Below, piece after piece: positions 11,501 through 25,800 of a stretch of DNA of 64,000 nucleotides. The translations under genes were made by a program, and so were the position numbers. This DNA comes from Lagopus muta (taxonomy: Eukaryota; Chordata; Aves; Galliformes; Phasianidae), in assembly GCF_023343835.1 (NCBI RefSeq), contig NC_064436.1, positions 50,195,883-50,259,882 on the forward strand. The letters are read 5' to 3'. A model generated the notes under the pieces. The model saw only the letters and a program-made list of their open reading frames with translations, was not told the DNA's origin and ran no database searches. How positions within the stretch are numbered: the first letter of the stretch is position 1; each line of letters opens with the position of its first letter.

Positions 11501-14500
11501 AACCATTCTGCTCACTTGATGGTGCTGAGCATTCAGCTCCAAGCTTATCTTAACGCTTCCTCACATTCCAGCATGTGATCCTGGTGCATGTTCAATAAAG
11601 AACTTCAGGTGCAGGCAGCAGCAGTGCTTGGCCCTGGGATGCACCCTTTGGCATCCCACTCCTCGTCCAGGAGCAGTGGGCCTGCACAGTCCCTGCCCTG
11701 CTGCTGCTGTCCTTTGAGTGGCACGGGAAGCTTTTAACGTGTGGTTGGATCATTCTTTTTTCCACCCTGCTGACGTTTCTTACTTTAAAGCCATTCTTTT
11801 TCTATTTGCTCACTGAGTAATCTCTGTGGTAGTTGCAGGGCTTTTTCTTTAAATATCTCTGAGAGGGTGGAGCTCTCTGTGAGGCCCCTGTGGTCTAGAG
11901 CCCTGTGGTATGGAGCCCATACTGATTATGGGGTGTGACTTAGAGGTGATCTCTGTGGTTTTTTTTTTCCTGTTACACCTTTTCAATTGATTTTAAATAT
12001 TTATAAGGCTTTAAGGGAAATGTGTGCTCTCTTACTAGTTCCTCATCACTTGCACCACTCGGTCACAGAACGTTTCCCCAGCCATGATTTACCATACAAA
12101 ATGTTTGTTTTATTTTTGATGATTAAAAAAAGAGTTGAGTAAAGGGCAAAACTCTCACAACCATTAGCCAGTTTGCACAAAGGAAAAACAAATATAGCTT
12201 GCAGCATACAAACACTCATTTCCTCCTCAGCTGAGCTTATTCCCTACGTGTGTTTTTCCCAAGCTTACATCACTCTGTTGTTTAAGCTACTGACATTTAT
12301 ATTTCCAGTCCTTTAAAGCTGTTAATCCTATATATCCTAATAATCTGTTCTATTGAGATGCCTAAAATCCCAAATTGTATTTAGGGCCATATTGCGTAGG
12401 TGCAAACATAGAAATGCATTGTTTTTCAAGGAGTGTGCGGTCTAAATATGTGTCAAGGTAAAAAAGAAATATAAAAAATTAAAACAAAAAAGGGGTGTGA
12501 TAAGCAGATGGTCATGTACGTGTGAAAGAAGCAATCAGCAGAGACACTATATTTGATTCAGTAATTGTGTTAGGCTTGGCGGCATGGAAATCTGTGTTTG
12601 GGGGACACAGCTGGAGTCTCAAAATAGCTGTAGACAATTTTATGTAACTAAGAGTCTCACTAAACTGTCTCTTTGCAACTTCGTACTTTGGAGAATGAAT
12701 TCATGGATTTCATCCCTTGGTCTGAAAATCTCAGTTGTACCTAATGTCTTTTTAAATCATTGAAAATAGAAAAAGCCCTAGGAATGAGTACTGAGCATTC
12801 TGTGCAGCATGCTGTCCGGGCTGTGGCTTTGATAGCTGTGAGACATGGCTTTGAGGCTGAGCGTTAAACGGGACCAGGGCTGCTAATTTATTAATTTATG
12901 AAGCAATTTGCTAACCCTTTGGATACTATGTAAAAGTAAGCTCTGGCTCCCTGATGGTTTTGACTGGAGGTTGTTGTTGCTGCTGTGTTTTAGGTTGAGC
13001 ATTATGCTCTGAGTCTATGTGAGATGTGGCCTTCATACTACTGCCAGGGTTTGTAGCCTCAGCAGTCCCATAATGTTTCAGTTCACAGGAAATTTGGTGG
13101 AGTTGCATCCTACAATAAAGGGTTCACAAGCTCTCAGCTGGTGGGAATCCATCTGGGGCCCTGTTACTGCGGGCTTGCATGCATATAGACACTTGATTAA
13201 AGCCTTTTTCCTCTTGGACTCCCTGTTCTATTATGTATTTGGCTGAACAGCCTTTTCTCATGCCTGATACTGATAGTCTGCTTATTTTATGGTTCCTAGA
13301 TGAGCTCAGCAGGAGATATTTTCTGACACCTGTTGAGATGGTATGAGCTCTGCCTACAGCCATCAAAACATCTTTAGTTAGCCAGAAAGACACCTGTGGA
13401 CATCCAGAAGGGATTGTGGATTTCAGCTTTGGGTTTGGGTATTTGTAGTTCACCAAAGTACCACTGAGATGCTAGAATGAGTCCGACCAGTCATGAAGTT
13501 GAAATACTAAATCCCTTAGAACACACCATTACCATGGTACTACTTAAAAGGCTTTTGGCTTGTGTGGTATGCAGTATACAGCTCAGTGAAATGGGGGTCT
13601 GTGTGAGCTCTGAGGATAGGTTGTTTTTTATCTGTTAGCTAGAGAATCTAGGCCTCCTAGAGTAGCAGTAGTATGAGTAGAAACTGTATGGGCAGTTGTT
13701 CTGTGGCTTTCCTACTTGAGGAGAGCAAATACTTCATAGGCTTCATAGATTTGATGAAGCGAATCTTTCAAGAGAAAAACATGACTCATTTTTCCAATTT
13801 TTCCATTTACTCATTCTTACAAACCAGCTCAAATTCAGTTAGAGTAAGCAGATTGTCACTGTCGTGCCCCTAATCCTTAAATGAAATTACATGGCAGGTG
13901 CTTAGATTGTAAAGAGAAGTATGTGTATAGATAAATAAGCAGGTGTTAAACAACTAACACACCCATAGTAGTCTAAATTTTTGTGTTCTATACCTGTGAA
14001 ACCAATTTTCTTACTGGTAAAATTGTCTTATTTCTTCCTATGTCTGGAAACAGAGCTACTGAAGTTCTGGTTATGAAATCAAATGGTTGTTTCTCTTCTG
14101 CCTTTGGGACTACTCAAAGGACCAGCTGGAAACCATTGTGCAGAGAATTTGGGTAGATGAAGGAAGGAAAGTGCATAGCAATTGATGTATGCCATCAATG
14201 TCCCAGTTCCATTTTTTGAAGTTTATTTTAGGAAATAAGGGAGCTTATAAAAATGTTGCAGTAAAAATAAAATATTATAATTCAGAAACTTTGTTCTGTG
14301 TTCACATCATCCTAGTATAACTGTTAAAAACTGGTTTTTTGCTCCTAAACATTTTGGAACTATTTGAATATATCCCAAAATACTTCTCTGTTCCCTGTCT
14401 TCTTGAACAGTTTCTATTCTATATCCTCCCAGAAGGCTTATTCATGGCTCTTGTGAGAAATATCTTCAGTTCAAGATGTTACCTAATGACGTCCTTGATG

Positions 14501-15317
14501 CACTGCAGTACGTGTTCTCCCGATTGTATCATCTGAGGATCAAGCGCCTGAAATTTGAACTGCTCCACCCTCATTTGTGGTATTCTGTAACTTTGTAACT
14601 TCTTCCCTGCCCTAAACTCCTGCAGACCATGAATCTGTTACACTGCATCCATGTCCTGTGATCATATGCTGGAAGCAGTGGAGACCTTCTAGTACTAAAA
14701 GAAGTTTTGATGAGTCCCTCAATTTAATAGTTTAAAACTAATTATCATTTCCATTGGAAACTCTGGAGTTTTTTATGCATGTCCTTGTTCTTTAGTCTTG
14801 TTTTTTTCAGCTGATGTATGTACCGTATCTCCTGGCACAGAAGCTGCGCACTGTTCAAAATTTGGTGATTTTTTTTCCCAGTAGGTCCATCAGACCTATT
14901 TTATAAATATGAAGGAAATGACCTAAATTAAAGGTCTCTTGTGATAGCTTTCTTACAGACGCTTCTAATGCTGCATATATAGCTGCAGAAGTTATCGACC
15001 TTTGGATTGAAGATGAAATGAAGAAGAAAGGCTTAAAAATGTTACAGACTTGATACATTTAGGTCGCAAAGAGTAGACAGTATAGGAGCATGTTGCCTGT
15101 TTCAATACATTAGAAACTGTGGTGTTTTGTATGAGCACTGGGAAAATTTCACAGTTGCTATGAGATGTTAAAGGTAGCAATAGTTAAAAGGCACAGGTGG
15201 TGAAAGCTAAGATTTAGCTGGAATTAGAAAAGGCAGGTGCTGAGATTAGAAAGGTTCTTTTTAGGAAAACAACAGTACGTCAGGGTCTGAGCTTCTATCC
15301 AGCTCCTGACAGAATTA

Positions 15318-15475
15318 CACAGCTCTGAAAGTAATGCCTCCTATTTACTTCCATGGAAATAACAGTAGGCACAAAGAGTACAGTAACACTATTTGATGGG
15401 GCAAATTCTCAGCTACAATACACTATTTTTCAACATAGTCATCATCATTAGCTATACATTTTTTGCCAGCAGTCC
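15318..15475 (-). mobile_element. Galluhop-type mariner, terminal fragment
   Basis: Begins with CTCTGAAAGTAATGCCTCC and continues collinearly with the left end of the copy at 4291, including the block near ATTAGCTATACATTTT, then stops near 15475. Only one end of about 158 bases is left. No coding part of the transposase survives. This copy is uninterrupted where the 4.3 kb copy is split by CR1. Confidence 0.85.
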
Positions 15476-16557
15476 CTTAGATCCTTAACAGTTCAGGATC
15501 TGTGTGGCAGTGTGAATACAAAACAGATTCTCTCCTGGCTGTTATATAACTGTGATGTGACCTTAGTTTTCTCTACTCTCACCAGAGGGGACATGGAGAA
15601 TGCAAATAAGGACAGAATCTGCCTTTCAGAATATTTATTTCTTCTGGGTCTGAAGGAACCAGAAATTGCACATGTCAATTTTCTCTGTGGCACTGACAGG
15701 AGAGCAAACAAATCCTTTCACTTGAATTTAATGTCAGCACATCTGGCTGTAGAGCTGTTATTTTCTCTCTTCTGACTCAACAATCACTTTCCTTAGCCTT
15801 TCATTTGCAGACTCAGCTGAAGACTTGGAGCTTGCTTAAATACAGGAGTATTTCCTGGATGTGGATTGATTCTCAATAAATATTTTCTTTCTCTCTTTTG
15901 AACCTTCTGGAATAATTTCATTTTTATCATGTCAGTTACAGGTATACAGATCAGTGAGAAATTCTGCTGTGAAGAATGAAAAATATTGGGCAGTGAATGT
16001 CAAGGCTACAGCCTACTGCCACAGGATGAAGTCTGGGGGAAAAGCTAGGCAAACCAGGCCAGTATCTAGCTTTATTATGTAGTTAAGCCATGGATGCTGT
16101 CATGTAGCTGCCACTACCTTGCAGCATAGCAGCACATTTACACCAAGATTAATCAAGCTCTTGGATCTTAGGTTTCATCCTTTGTCTGCTGGAGGCTGTT
16201 GCCTCTATCTGCCTGTAAGTTCTATGCAAAAACCAGGGAACAGCATACTGGTCTTCAGCAACAACCTGGGGGCTATCAATAGCAGAACCTTTAACAGATG
16301 TTGTTGTAAGGCTCTGAACATTTAGGTGATCTATTCACATTCTATTCACAGAGGAAGAGAAAGAGATAGTACAGACCTCATGTTTTGAATTGCATGGTTT
16401 TTTTTCTTTTAGAAAGAAAATAGTAAAGCTTATGAAAGTAAGGATTAAATGTAAGTGCACTTACATATGAGTTAACTTGTACCAACAGAATTGGCATGCT
16501 GGCTTATTGAAAGCTTTTTTTTGTTTGTTTGTGAAGCAACTTTGTGGATAGACAAAC

Positions 16558-16560
<3 letters not shown>

Positions 16561-16599
<39 letters not shown>
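16561..16599. repeat. Poly(T) tract, 39 bases
   Basis: An uninterrupted run of 39 T. It could be the poly(A) tail of an old minus-strand retrocopy, but the flank towards lower coordinates shows no recognisable retrocopy body or target duplication. Confidence 0.95.
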
Positions 16600-16605
<6 letters not shown>

Positions 16606-19600
16606 CTTAGTTTTTCCCATTGAGTTTCTGGCAGTGGAGATAAAGAGACACTGCTGGAATTTAGCAGGCCCTTATCCTTTAAGTATGTAATAGTTTTTTA
16701 ACTAAGGGAGCAATATTCTGGAAGTAGGCTCAGATGTCTATGGAGATTGCTTCAAATAGATATTGCATTTATGCCTTTAGGCAGGATTAAGGCCAGGTAG
16801 GATATGTGATCTCAGCTGTGGTATTCAATTCTAGCTTTATGTCCTCAAAATCATTTTGTCCCGAATATTTCAAATACTTTTGGTTTGTTTACATCATCCC
16901 ATATATTGCTAGTGGCAGGCACTGCAGCGGTTGTGTACTTGCTCAGTGTATCACCCTCTCTTAATACCAAGAAAATTGGATAAAGCCCTAAGCAGTTAGC
17001 ATGACTCAGTAATTCTAATCTAGTAAAACAAAAGAAAAAGGAAACAACAACAACAAAAAAAACAACAAAAAGAAACAACATAGAAAAACAACAAATGGAT
17101 GATGGAGCGTGCTTAAAATTGTCAGGATATTAGGTTTGATCTGTTATTGAAATAACCTGCAGCTCTTGGATAGGACAAGCAGTTAGATGTCAGCATGCTT
17201 TCCTTTCCCTCTTAAGCCAAATAAATTCTCTTGTTTTCCAGTTTGTTCTCTTTCCCCAAGTACTTCTTTTTTTCTTTTTTCCCCCATTTTGTACTTGTTT
17301 GTTCTTTCCATCACATTTGCCTTCCTTTTCACATTTTCTCCTATTTTTTCACCTTTGTTAACTAATTTAAAATGAGACAACTCCATGTTCCTGTATTTCC
17401 TTTTTACAGTATTCAACTTCTTCTAAAATTGAAAGTGGAAATGGGCAAGCTTTTATTTGTTACAACTGAAATGTTAGGCATTGGAAAGAAACACAGTTCA
17501 GAACCTGTTCTGTCACTAGTGCTCATAGCCACAAAGCACTGCTGGAATATAAGGTACTGCATAGTGAAAGTGAATCCAGTGGTATTGCCTACTGTGGAAT
17601 ACTGAGGCTGTGATAGTGAATGGCCAGTTAGTCTTAAACTACACTAGGAGAACAAAAAAAGTTTTACCTTTCAGATTGTACTCCATCGACTGCTTGAAAG
17701 ATTTGGTTTAAATGTCTTGATCCTGCAATAGTAAAACAATGCTTTGTGAGTGATTTCTTCATGTCCACACAAGTAGGTTAATCTGAAGTACAAGTGGTCT
17801 ATTGCAAACAGTGTGGAAATATAGCATCCTCCTCTTCATTCTGTAGTAATTTCTTAGTTTAGACAATGTTCAAACAAATCACTTGAGCAACACACTCATC
17901 CCCTTGAGCTGGTCTGGAATGCTAACCTGCTTAACGTGAGAATGAGCTTGCTGGCTACAGTGGCTTAGGGTTCATGTGAAATGTTTACACTTTAAACAAT
18001 AAAACCAGAAATTCTTCAAATATTATGGGATTACTTTTTCCTTTGCTGACAGCCAGGATATTTATAGCATGTGTCAAAACATTAACAAATGCTTGTCAGA
18101 ACTTTCTCCCCTGGATTTTTATGAACGTTGAAATGTAAGAAATGCCTCTGGTGTTGCACCTCGCATTCAAGGTACCTGGTGAAGCTACTGTTCTTGCAGA
18201 TGTGTGTGCTTCAGGCAAAATGGAAAATTCAGTGAAATGCTTTCTGTTAAGAACTTAGAGATAAATTCTTGAGATAATGATATAGTTAAAACTGAAACAT
18301 TGTAGATGCTTTTTCTCCTTAAAAATAAAAAATAGTAATATTTTCTGCATTTCTTGTAGGGAGGGAGGGGGTGTGGCCATATGGATCTGCACGCACACAA
18401 ACCTGTAACAAACATTAACCATCACGTCCAGCTCACACCTGTGAAACGGTCAATGCATTTTGCCATTGATTCCAGAACTTGTGCCTCATGCCTTCTTTCT
18501 TTCTTAGAATCTGTCTGCTTGGGTAACTATAACTTTGGGTAGCAGATTATACTGCAAGCTTTGATTCCAAAGATGGTTTTGCGCTACCAAGAATAGCCTT
18601 GCAAGGCTTGTCTTGCAAAAGCAAATTCATTAAAGGCCTTGAGATCCCTTTCAGCAGAACTCTCCCAGCATCTAAGCATCTAGTTGAATCTTGAATTCAG
18701 CATCGACAGGTAATGGGGCTGGAGGGGATTGTCAAGGCAACTTGATGGCCATTGCTGTATATTTTGTGTACGCATTCCTTACGATTATACAGATCAGTTT
18801 TGTGGTTGAACTCTGACAAGCTCTCATAAAATTTCACTGCTAGCCTTTCAATTTAATTTAGAGTACCCTCAGCTGTACTGGTACTTAAACAGTCCCTGTT
18901 ACAATACAAAGACGAGAAGACAACAATGCATAGCGTTTGACCCACAGGTGATACTTAGAATGTTTTTTTTAATTTCTGTTTTCTTTCTTTATTTTTTTAA
19001 AGCCTGACATATGACTGAAAACGAAATGCATTCTGCTGAATTCAGCAGCTTGTGATTTAGGACCAAAATGAGGTGGCCCTGAGATCAGGTGTGAGTCATT
19101 GCTAAGGAGAGCCTGGGATCCTTTGATTCATTGCCCTTCTGTGTTGCCCTACAGCAAGTCACTTCACTTGTCTTGTATGCTACCATTCCACATCCTTTTC
19201 AGAGCTTAACGTTTGTGCAGCACTTTGGAGATTTATAGCCCTATTCAATCTAATTATAGTGTTGCAAAGGGTTGAGAGTGTTTCTATGCATCTGTTAATG
19301 GTGCTGTTGGTACTTTAAGTAGAGTAAGAATAAAGCTTAACAAGAATGAATCATTGTGAGTTCCTGTCTTTAAGCAACTTTTTATTGGGGTTCTTCTTGT
19401 GTCTCTTTTTAACTTAATTATATTCTTATTTGATACAGCTGCCATTATTTATTACAAAAAGGGTTTTTTCATTTAATTTTTGTTTTGATCTCTAATTTTT
19501 CTTACAGCATAATTTTGACTAGATGTCCTTATTTGCTTTGTGTATGCCATGTCCTGAATGAAATTAAAATGAATCTTGCCATATGTTGAAAGGCTGTTAA

Positions 19601-20804
19601 AAAATGCAAAAGATGCATCCTGTACAATGCATTCTTGTCAATTCTGAATTGCTTCTGTCTGTTGAACAGATTCAAAAATAGTAGGTTAGTTATAGGTTTT
19701 TCATTAGTTTGTAATTGGGTTTTCTGTGTTTAAGGCTATTAGGAAACATGTTTCTAAAATTCTCTGGAAGTAAAAAGGAAAATGCTAAAAAGGAGAGCTG
19801 ATACAAGTCATAGCTGTTGGTAAGTTGTAAGCTTATCCATTTCATCATCTCAAATGATGATTGATTTCATTGTGGTGTGATGTATGTCACTGGATTTTGA
19901 TCCAAAGGTAAGAGTTTCTGTTTGTTTGTTTTAAGGAAAACCAATGAATTGCTGAAACTGTTTGCCTATAATATTAAAATAAGTGCTGAAATCTCAGCAT
20001 CAAATGCTGGATGTTTAACAGTAATATGTGCAGAAGCTGGATTTCAATTGAATTAGTAGCTCATTTTCTCTGTGTCAGACAGGCTCAGACATAAACCAAT
20101 TTATGTTTATACTTAAAAGTATTTTCTTTTAGTTGTATTTGGTGCTTTCTTCTCTTTTACTTGGTGATAGCTTGGAAAGCTGTTCTTATTCCTGCAAATT
20201 ATACTCAGGCATCTTAACTAAATACTCCTTTTACCATCACTTTTGCTTAGCGTCATCCTTCTTGGTATATTCTTGGAAACTTGTCTGGTGTGTACAACAG
20301 TGTTTATGAATCAAGGATTGTCGCTACATCCTGCTTTTTTATGTTGTTTAATACTTTTCACGTTGCTGTTCTTGAGACAGGAGCATAAAGTGTTCGATGT
20401 CCCTTCCCACCAATGCATTGTAGGACATAAGTGGCCCATGACTCTGGAACATGGCTTACCATATTGGTGCAGATTGTTCAAATAAGTGAATAGCATCTAT
20501 GTAGTTGTCATGGATCCAAGCAGCAAGGAGTTGTCACATTCCAGAATAACCTGGAATTTAAACAAAATCATTAAGATTTGAGTACTTGCATTGTAGATGC
20601 TTCTATTTGCATTTTCAATTTCATTTACTTCCAGATATCCTGTCTGGAAGCCATGATGTCAAAATCTAAGTGCAATACCCTATGCTTATTTTGGCATGGT
20701 CCCTGAGTGCCCTTGAGTGTAATCTCATTGCTGAATGCAAACTTTTAGGCACTGTGAGCAGATATTTCCAGATTTACCTTCTAGTCCAGTTGTTGAATCC
20801 TTCT

Positions 20805-20917
20805 TGGTTGTTTTTTTTTTCTTTCTTTTCTCTTTCTTTCCCCTCCCACCCCATTTTTTTCTTGTTTGGATTTTTGTTTGTGGTTTTTATTTTTCTTCCT
20901 TTTTTTTTTTTTTTTTA
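20805..20917. repeat. T-rich / polypyrimidine low-complexity stretch
   Basis: A run of T, CTTT and TTTG units ending in a pure T run. The open frames across it (phenylalanine-rich) are composition artefacts. Confidence 0.85.
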
Positions 20918-22731
20918 ACGTTGCATTTGTAAATTGTGGATGGCTGCTTCTGAGATCTGCCTACTTTCCCACTCCATTAGCAGCTCCCAGCTTGAGGTTT
21001 TCAAGCAAGTGCACAGCTCCTTTGCTATGTAATATGTGAAGCTGGCCAGTACTTTTGAAAGAGCATCCCTTGCACAATAGATCAAAGAAGACTAATGTAT
21101 GTTTTTGCTCAAAAAAGTGTATGGGATTTAACTCTTCCATCCAAGAAGCCTTAACTTAGTCTTCCAAGCTGATCAACTGATTGTAGAATTATCTTCTTTC
21201 CTTTGTGTGTTGGAACTATTAGAACTCAGTGCTGTCCCCAGCAGTTTCAGGAAAAAAAATCATCAGCTGTCTACAGTGGTTTTAATGTATGTCCTAAGAT
21301 TTGTATTCCCCTCACATTTTCCTCTTATACTCTAATAACTTAGGTCCTGCCCAACGCATGCTTTTGTGGTCTTGTTCAAATACTTTCTCTGCTGCAAACT
21401 GTGTAGTACAATAGCATTTTTGGGATCTTTTTAATCAGTTCTACTCTTCATCTCAATTCAAATTTAGTAGAACAAACCTCTGATTTACATGCTTTCTTTT
21501 TGTTTCTACCCATGTGTTCCGCTATAATTATTTACATACAGTTGTATTAATGTGTTTTTTTTTTTTTTTCCTAAGGAAAGCTGAAATGGATTTTGTATCA
21601 CGGACTGTATAAAATCTAGGCCCACATTTTGTTGATGATTAAATGGCTGATCTTGCAGTGCATGTAATCAAAACCTTTAAGAGTCCATTGCAAGGTAATG
21701 AAGGGGAGAAATTTTGTGAAATCAAAGGTGAATTTGAAAATCCTGATTTGACTCTGAGCATTCACAGAAATCAGAAATAATCTATCAACTGTGAAACTGT
21801 ACACTTTTTTCCTAGGCTCTATATGGATGAAGAAAAGTAAAACAGTAGTTCTTGGCTTACTGGGGGAATTGGGGAGGGAGAGAAATGAATAGTCAAGTTT
21901 TCTTTATGAAAAGCACTTAAAAAGTAAAATCAGATTGAGGTTAGTTATTCTTCCAATCTTTTTTGAATTCAAAGAGATCTTCAAGGCTTTTTATGTAATT
22001 GTGCAAACACTGTTTCTTGAATTCTTTCATTACGCTTCTTGTAAATACAGCGTTACTGAAAACATGAAGTGTGTAAACAAGCAAGATACCATGCATCAGT
22101 AGCATCTAAATAAACACTGGTTAATAATTCTTTGAGATCTAATGGTGCTCTTTGATTTGTGGGGAGCCTGAGAAGTAATGGAAAAGTTATGCCTTGATCC
22201 ATAGCTGAAAACATACTGTAGTCATCCACAGGAGTGCTGTGATGTCACCATTTCCTGGGTGCATGGGCTGAACCTCCACTTGCCAGCTGTATGAATTGAA
22301 TTTTGCTCATTTTGTCGTAAATTGAAGAGGTCATAAAATGCTGGTTTTTTTTTTTTTTTTTTTGAATTGTGACCAGCAATATATTCAAACCCGCATGGAG
22401 ATTTCTGGAGGATTATCATCTGTTTATTAGCTGAGACGACTTAGGATGTTGCTGTCTGTTTAATTGACCTTGTAGTCTGTTATCACATGCCCACTGGTGT
22501 CTGAATACAAGTTCTTAGCCATAGCTATCTTTTAGTGAAGACATTTAGATCATTGGTGAAAAAAGGGATTTTTATGTTTTATTTGTTCCACTTATTTTGA
22601 AGTTCATGCCAGCTACTGTCAATTTCTTCTGGGCAAGTAATGATTATGAGCTGTTTTTACCAGGCTTTCTGCTACCCAAATCCTGAATTGCAACAAAATA
22701 AATTGAATTTGTTTTATGAAATGTTGTACAG

Positions 22732-22800
22732 GCTCATAAAATACTTGGTTGGAAAGGGGTCCAGAGTTCATCTGGCCCAACCTTCTACTCAGTAGAAGTC
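22732..22800 (-). mobile_element. CR1 LINE 3' end fragment, diverged
   Basis: Reads as a degraded inverse CR1 tail: CTCATAAAATACTTGGTTGG, followed by a TCATCTGGCCCAACC block that corresponds to the usual inverse CR1 3' end. The terminal octamer is no longer intact. It may extend towards 22900 but I cannot recognise it further. Confidence 0.6.
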
Positions 22801-25800
22801 AGTAGAGGTCTAGAGCTTGCTGCAAGATTGTGCAGTGCTTAGTTTGAGCTCATTAATGCAGGGAAAGCTTTGATCTTTATTGGCAGCATCTGCAACAGCG
22901 ACATATGCTGGGCAGGTGATGGTGTCTATACACTCTTCCTATGTTTATTGTAGTTCTTTATTAGCAAAAATGTCACAGATGTCTAGGGTGAAAGTTCAGC
23001 ATCCAAAGATTTCTAATTCTGTAACAATTTTCTATTCTTAGAATGGGTATCAAATGTGTTTTGATTGTCTGCCTCCAGATTTCAACCAATAATGTTAGCA
23101 ATCTGCATCTTGTTTAAAGAACCTGGAAGAAAAAATGAACATACCAGTGTCTTGTTGGATATTGGTATTTGTATGTATTGTACATGCTGTGGCAATATTT
23201 TTCTAACCTAGGGTTAGGGTCTGTTGTTAACAAGATTTTTTTTCCTATTGTTGCAATAGATTACACTGTTTCTCAGATATTGTGTTTTTTCTCATTAATA
23301 TTTTTACTCTCGAGAGGAGAAACGTAATGAATAGGCAAGCAAAGAGACATGAGTGAGACCTTTCAGAGCTTCATCCTACAAGCTGCTTGGGAACAGAGAT
23401 GTTCAGGTACCCAATTCCTGCAGACAGTATTCAGCCAGCACTGAGAAACCATGACAACCTGACAGACAGTGCACTGGATGGAGCATCTTCCTTTGTCTTT
23501 CTTTGTAGAAGTTGAGGACATTCAACTTCTCATTTGATCAGAAACCAACTTGCCCAGATGCTTAAAAATTAATTAGGGGTGGTGAGAGCTAAACAAGCTC
23601 CTGGTTCCTGCAGCTGTCAGTGCCCATAAATCAGCTCTGTTTTTCCTTTTGAAACAGGACAAGAGCATGAATTTAATTAATGGGTTTGACTTGCTCTGGA
23701 AACAAGCAGTAGAGAAATAGCCTTCTCCACACCTTTCACAGATGCTATAAACACAGAAATGTTATTGTGTATTTACTCATGAGTACTTTCCAGCATCATT
23801 GTTCTAGATGCAGTTGAATGCCTCAGGCAGGTGGCAAGTCAGTGACTGCAGCAAATCCTTGTTCTTTGGACACCTGGCTCAGAGCTGCAAAGGAGCAGCA
23901 GGTTGGAAGAGTCTCCATCTTAGTTCCACCTGAGTTCTGCTCAACAAAAGCAACAACTCCTACAGAGTACTCTAGGGGAAAGCACAGACAGTGGAAATTT
24001 AAATATAATATTAAAGGCAATGAAATAGATGTATCCTGCCACTTTGCTAAACAAACAGAAAAGCTTTACTTGTCCTTGCAATGGATCATCAGGAATATCT
24101 GACTGTGTTGTTTGTTTGTTTTTTCTTTTATTGTGTGTGAAGAGACACAGAAATTGTCAAGCTTGATCAGACTCAGGCTCAGACCTGTATTGAGCATCAG
24201 ATCCCTTAGAAGTAGTGAAAGTGCCTGTCAGGGAACTGCTATTGTACAACATTTACATCCATCCAACATGGCTTTTGTCTCTTGACTTAGAAAAATCTTC
24301 TAAAACTTTTAACTTCTTAAAACTTATGTCTGGTTTCATATTATTCACAGTTGTAACATTACAAAGCATTGTTTTTCATGGAAACCTTACTGTATTCTTT
24401 CTCTCAGCAATAAATTGCCTGGTCTAGTTATGCCAGAAGAATAATTTTATTTGCTCTATTTATAATTAGTCCCCTTTTTGATCTGATCAAATGTTCCCTG
24501 GTATTTGTATTATATAACTCTAAATTATATAAAGGGATTATGTATTATCCCTTTAGTCTACAGTGAAGTGTATGTTTTCATTGCCTCTGTCTAGGCACAG
24601 AGAGAATTTTGGACAACGTATACAGCTTTAATTTAATTTTTTTTTTTTAAGAAGAAATAGTTATTCAGAGCATTATTTGAACTTATGTATGATTGGTATT
24701 TTGGTTAGTGTAGAAGTTTCTGAGGGGCTGAGTTAATCTCCTGGCAAATATATTTGGAAAACAATGGTGCTTTATTCAAATACTGAACAATAAACCCCAA
24801 AAGAGTGAAAAATGGTTGAATGTTGCCCTTTTTTCCCTGTGTTGACTACAGGTGTGAGAGTGCCTGTAAGCCACAGGAGCAGAATGCCATGCACTCTGCT
24901 GTGATTACCCAAACCCTGTATGGTTGTCCTAGCACCATCAGTTCAAGTTGCTTTTTCTTTTTCTTTCTTGGTTAAATTGACAAGGCCTGTCTGGGATTCA
25001 AGAATTGGGTCTCTAAGTTTCAGAATAATGTTACTAGACCTGTGATGAATGCATTTATGAATATTTATATGGAACTTAGGATTCAGAGTGAGTGTTGAGT
25101 GCAATCTGCTGCACAACATAATGAGGCAAATCCTCAACCTCTTTTCCTTTCTCTGACATTCTCATACTTTGAAAAGATCCACAGTCCTTGGCTTTTAAAC
25201 ACTCTTGTCAAAACAAGAACATTCATAACAAGTTCCAGTCAAAAAATGCAACTTCACTGCTCCATTCAAACACACGACTGTACTGGGCAGACACCAAGTA
25301 ATTGCTTTCCCAAGTAATTCTGGGGAAAGTTCACAAAGAATGTCGAACACCAGGCGACTTGGATGCTATGACTTTGTTATAAAAGTGCATTTTTTCATCT
25401 AACTGTAGAATAAATATTTTATCTTTCTCATCTATATATAACATCTCTAACCAAAAGACACGAGCTATTTCTTAAGTTAATGTTAATGCTATACCTGGCA
25501 GCAACACAACTATTGTGTAAAATTGTCAGCCCAATTTCATCAGCACAACTGTTTGTAAAGGCTGTGTTGCATGCTCTGAGATATTACACAGGGATGACTG
25601 ATAAAGTAAATCATCTTCTCTGCTGTTGGCCTCATCTCGTTATTGGATAAGGCTGTTTTCAGAGTAGGGAAAGGTGGAAGATGATGTGTTTCTTGTATTT
25701 CTTTTTAAAGGAGTTCACAGCAGGTATGAATTGAACTGAAACTTATGGCAGCTTAACAAGCCGCATGTTCTGCCATGGATCTTCAGCTCCTCTCTGCAGA

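Larger units (their letters stand above)
5783..15317. other. Non-genic DNA, no gene recognised
   Basis: About 9.5 kb with no recognisable exon. The longest open frame (161 codons, 8283-8768 on the plus strand) has no recognised domain and a biased composition, and I do not support it as a gene. The stretch holds a TA/CA microsatellite at 6931-6976, a T-rich run near 9121-9150 and a perfect-stem hairpin at 8545-8588. Confidence 0.55.
15476..22731. other. Non-genic DNA with homopolymer tracts
   Basis: No exon or gene family is recognised. It contains the long T tract at 16561-16599 and a pyrimidine-rich stretch around 20805-20917. Open frames are all 87 codons or shorter, and several are simply products of T-rich sequence. 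Confidence 0.55.

Noticed and set aside
16561..16599. Poly(T) tract as the tail of a processed pseudogene on the minus strand.
   Set aside because: No recognisable gene body lies on the side where it should be, and no target-site duplication was seen.
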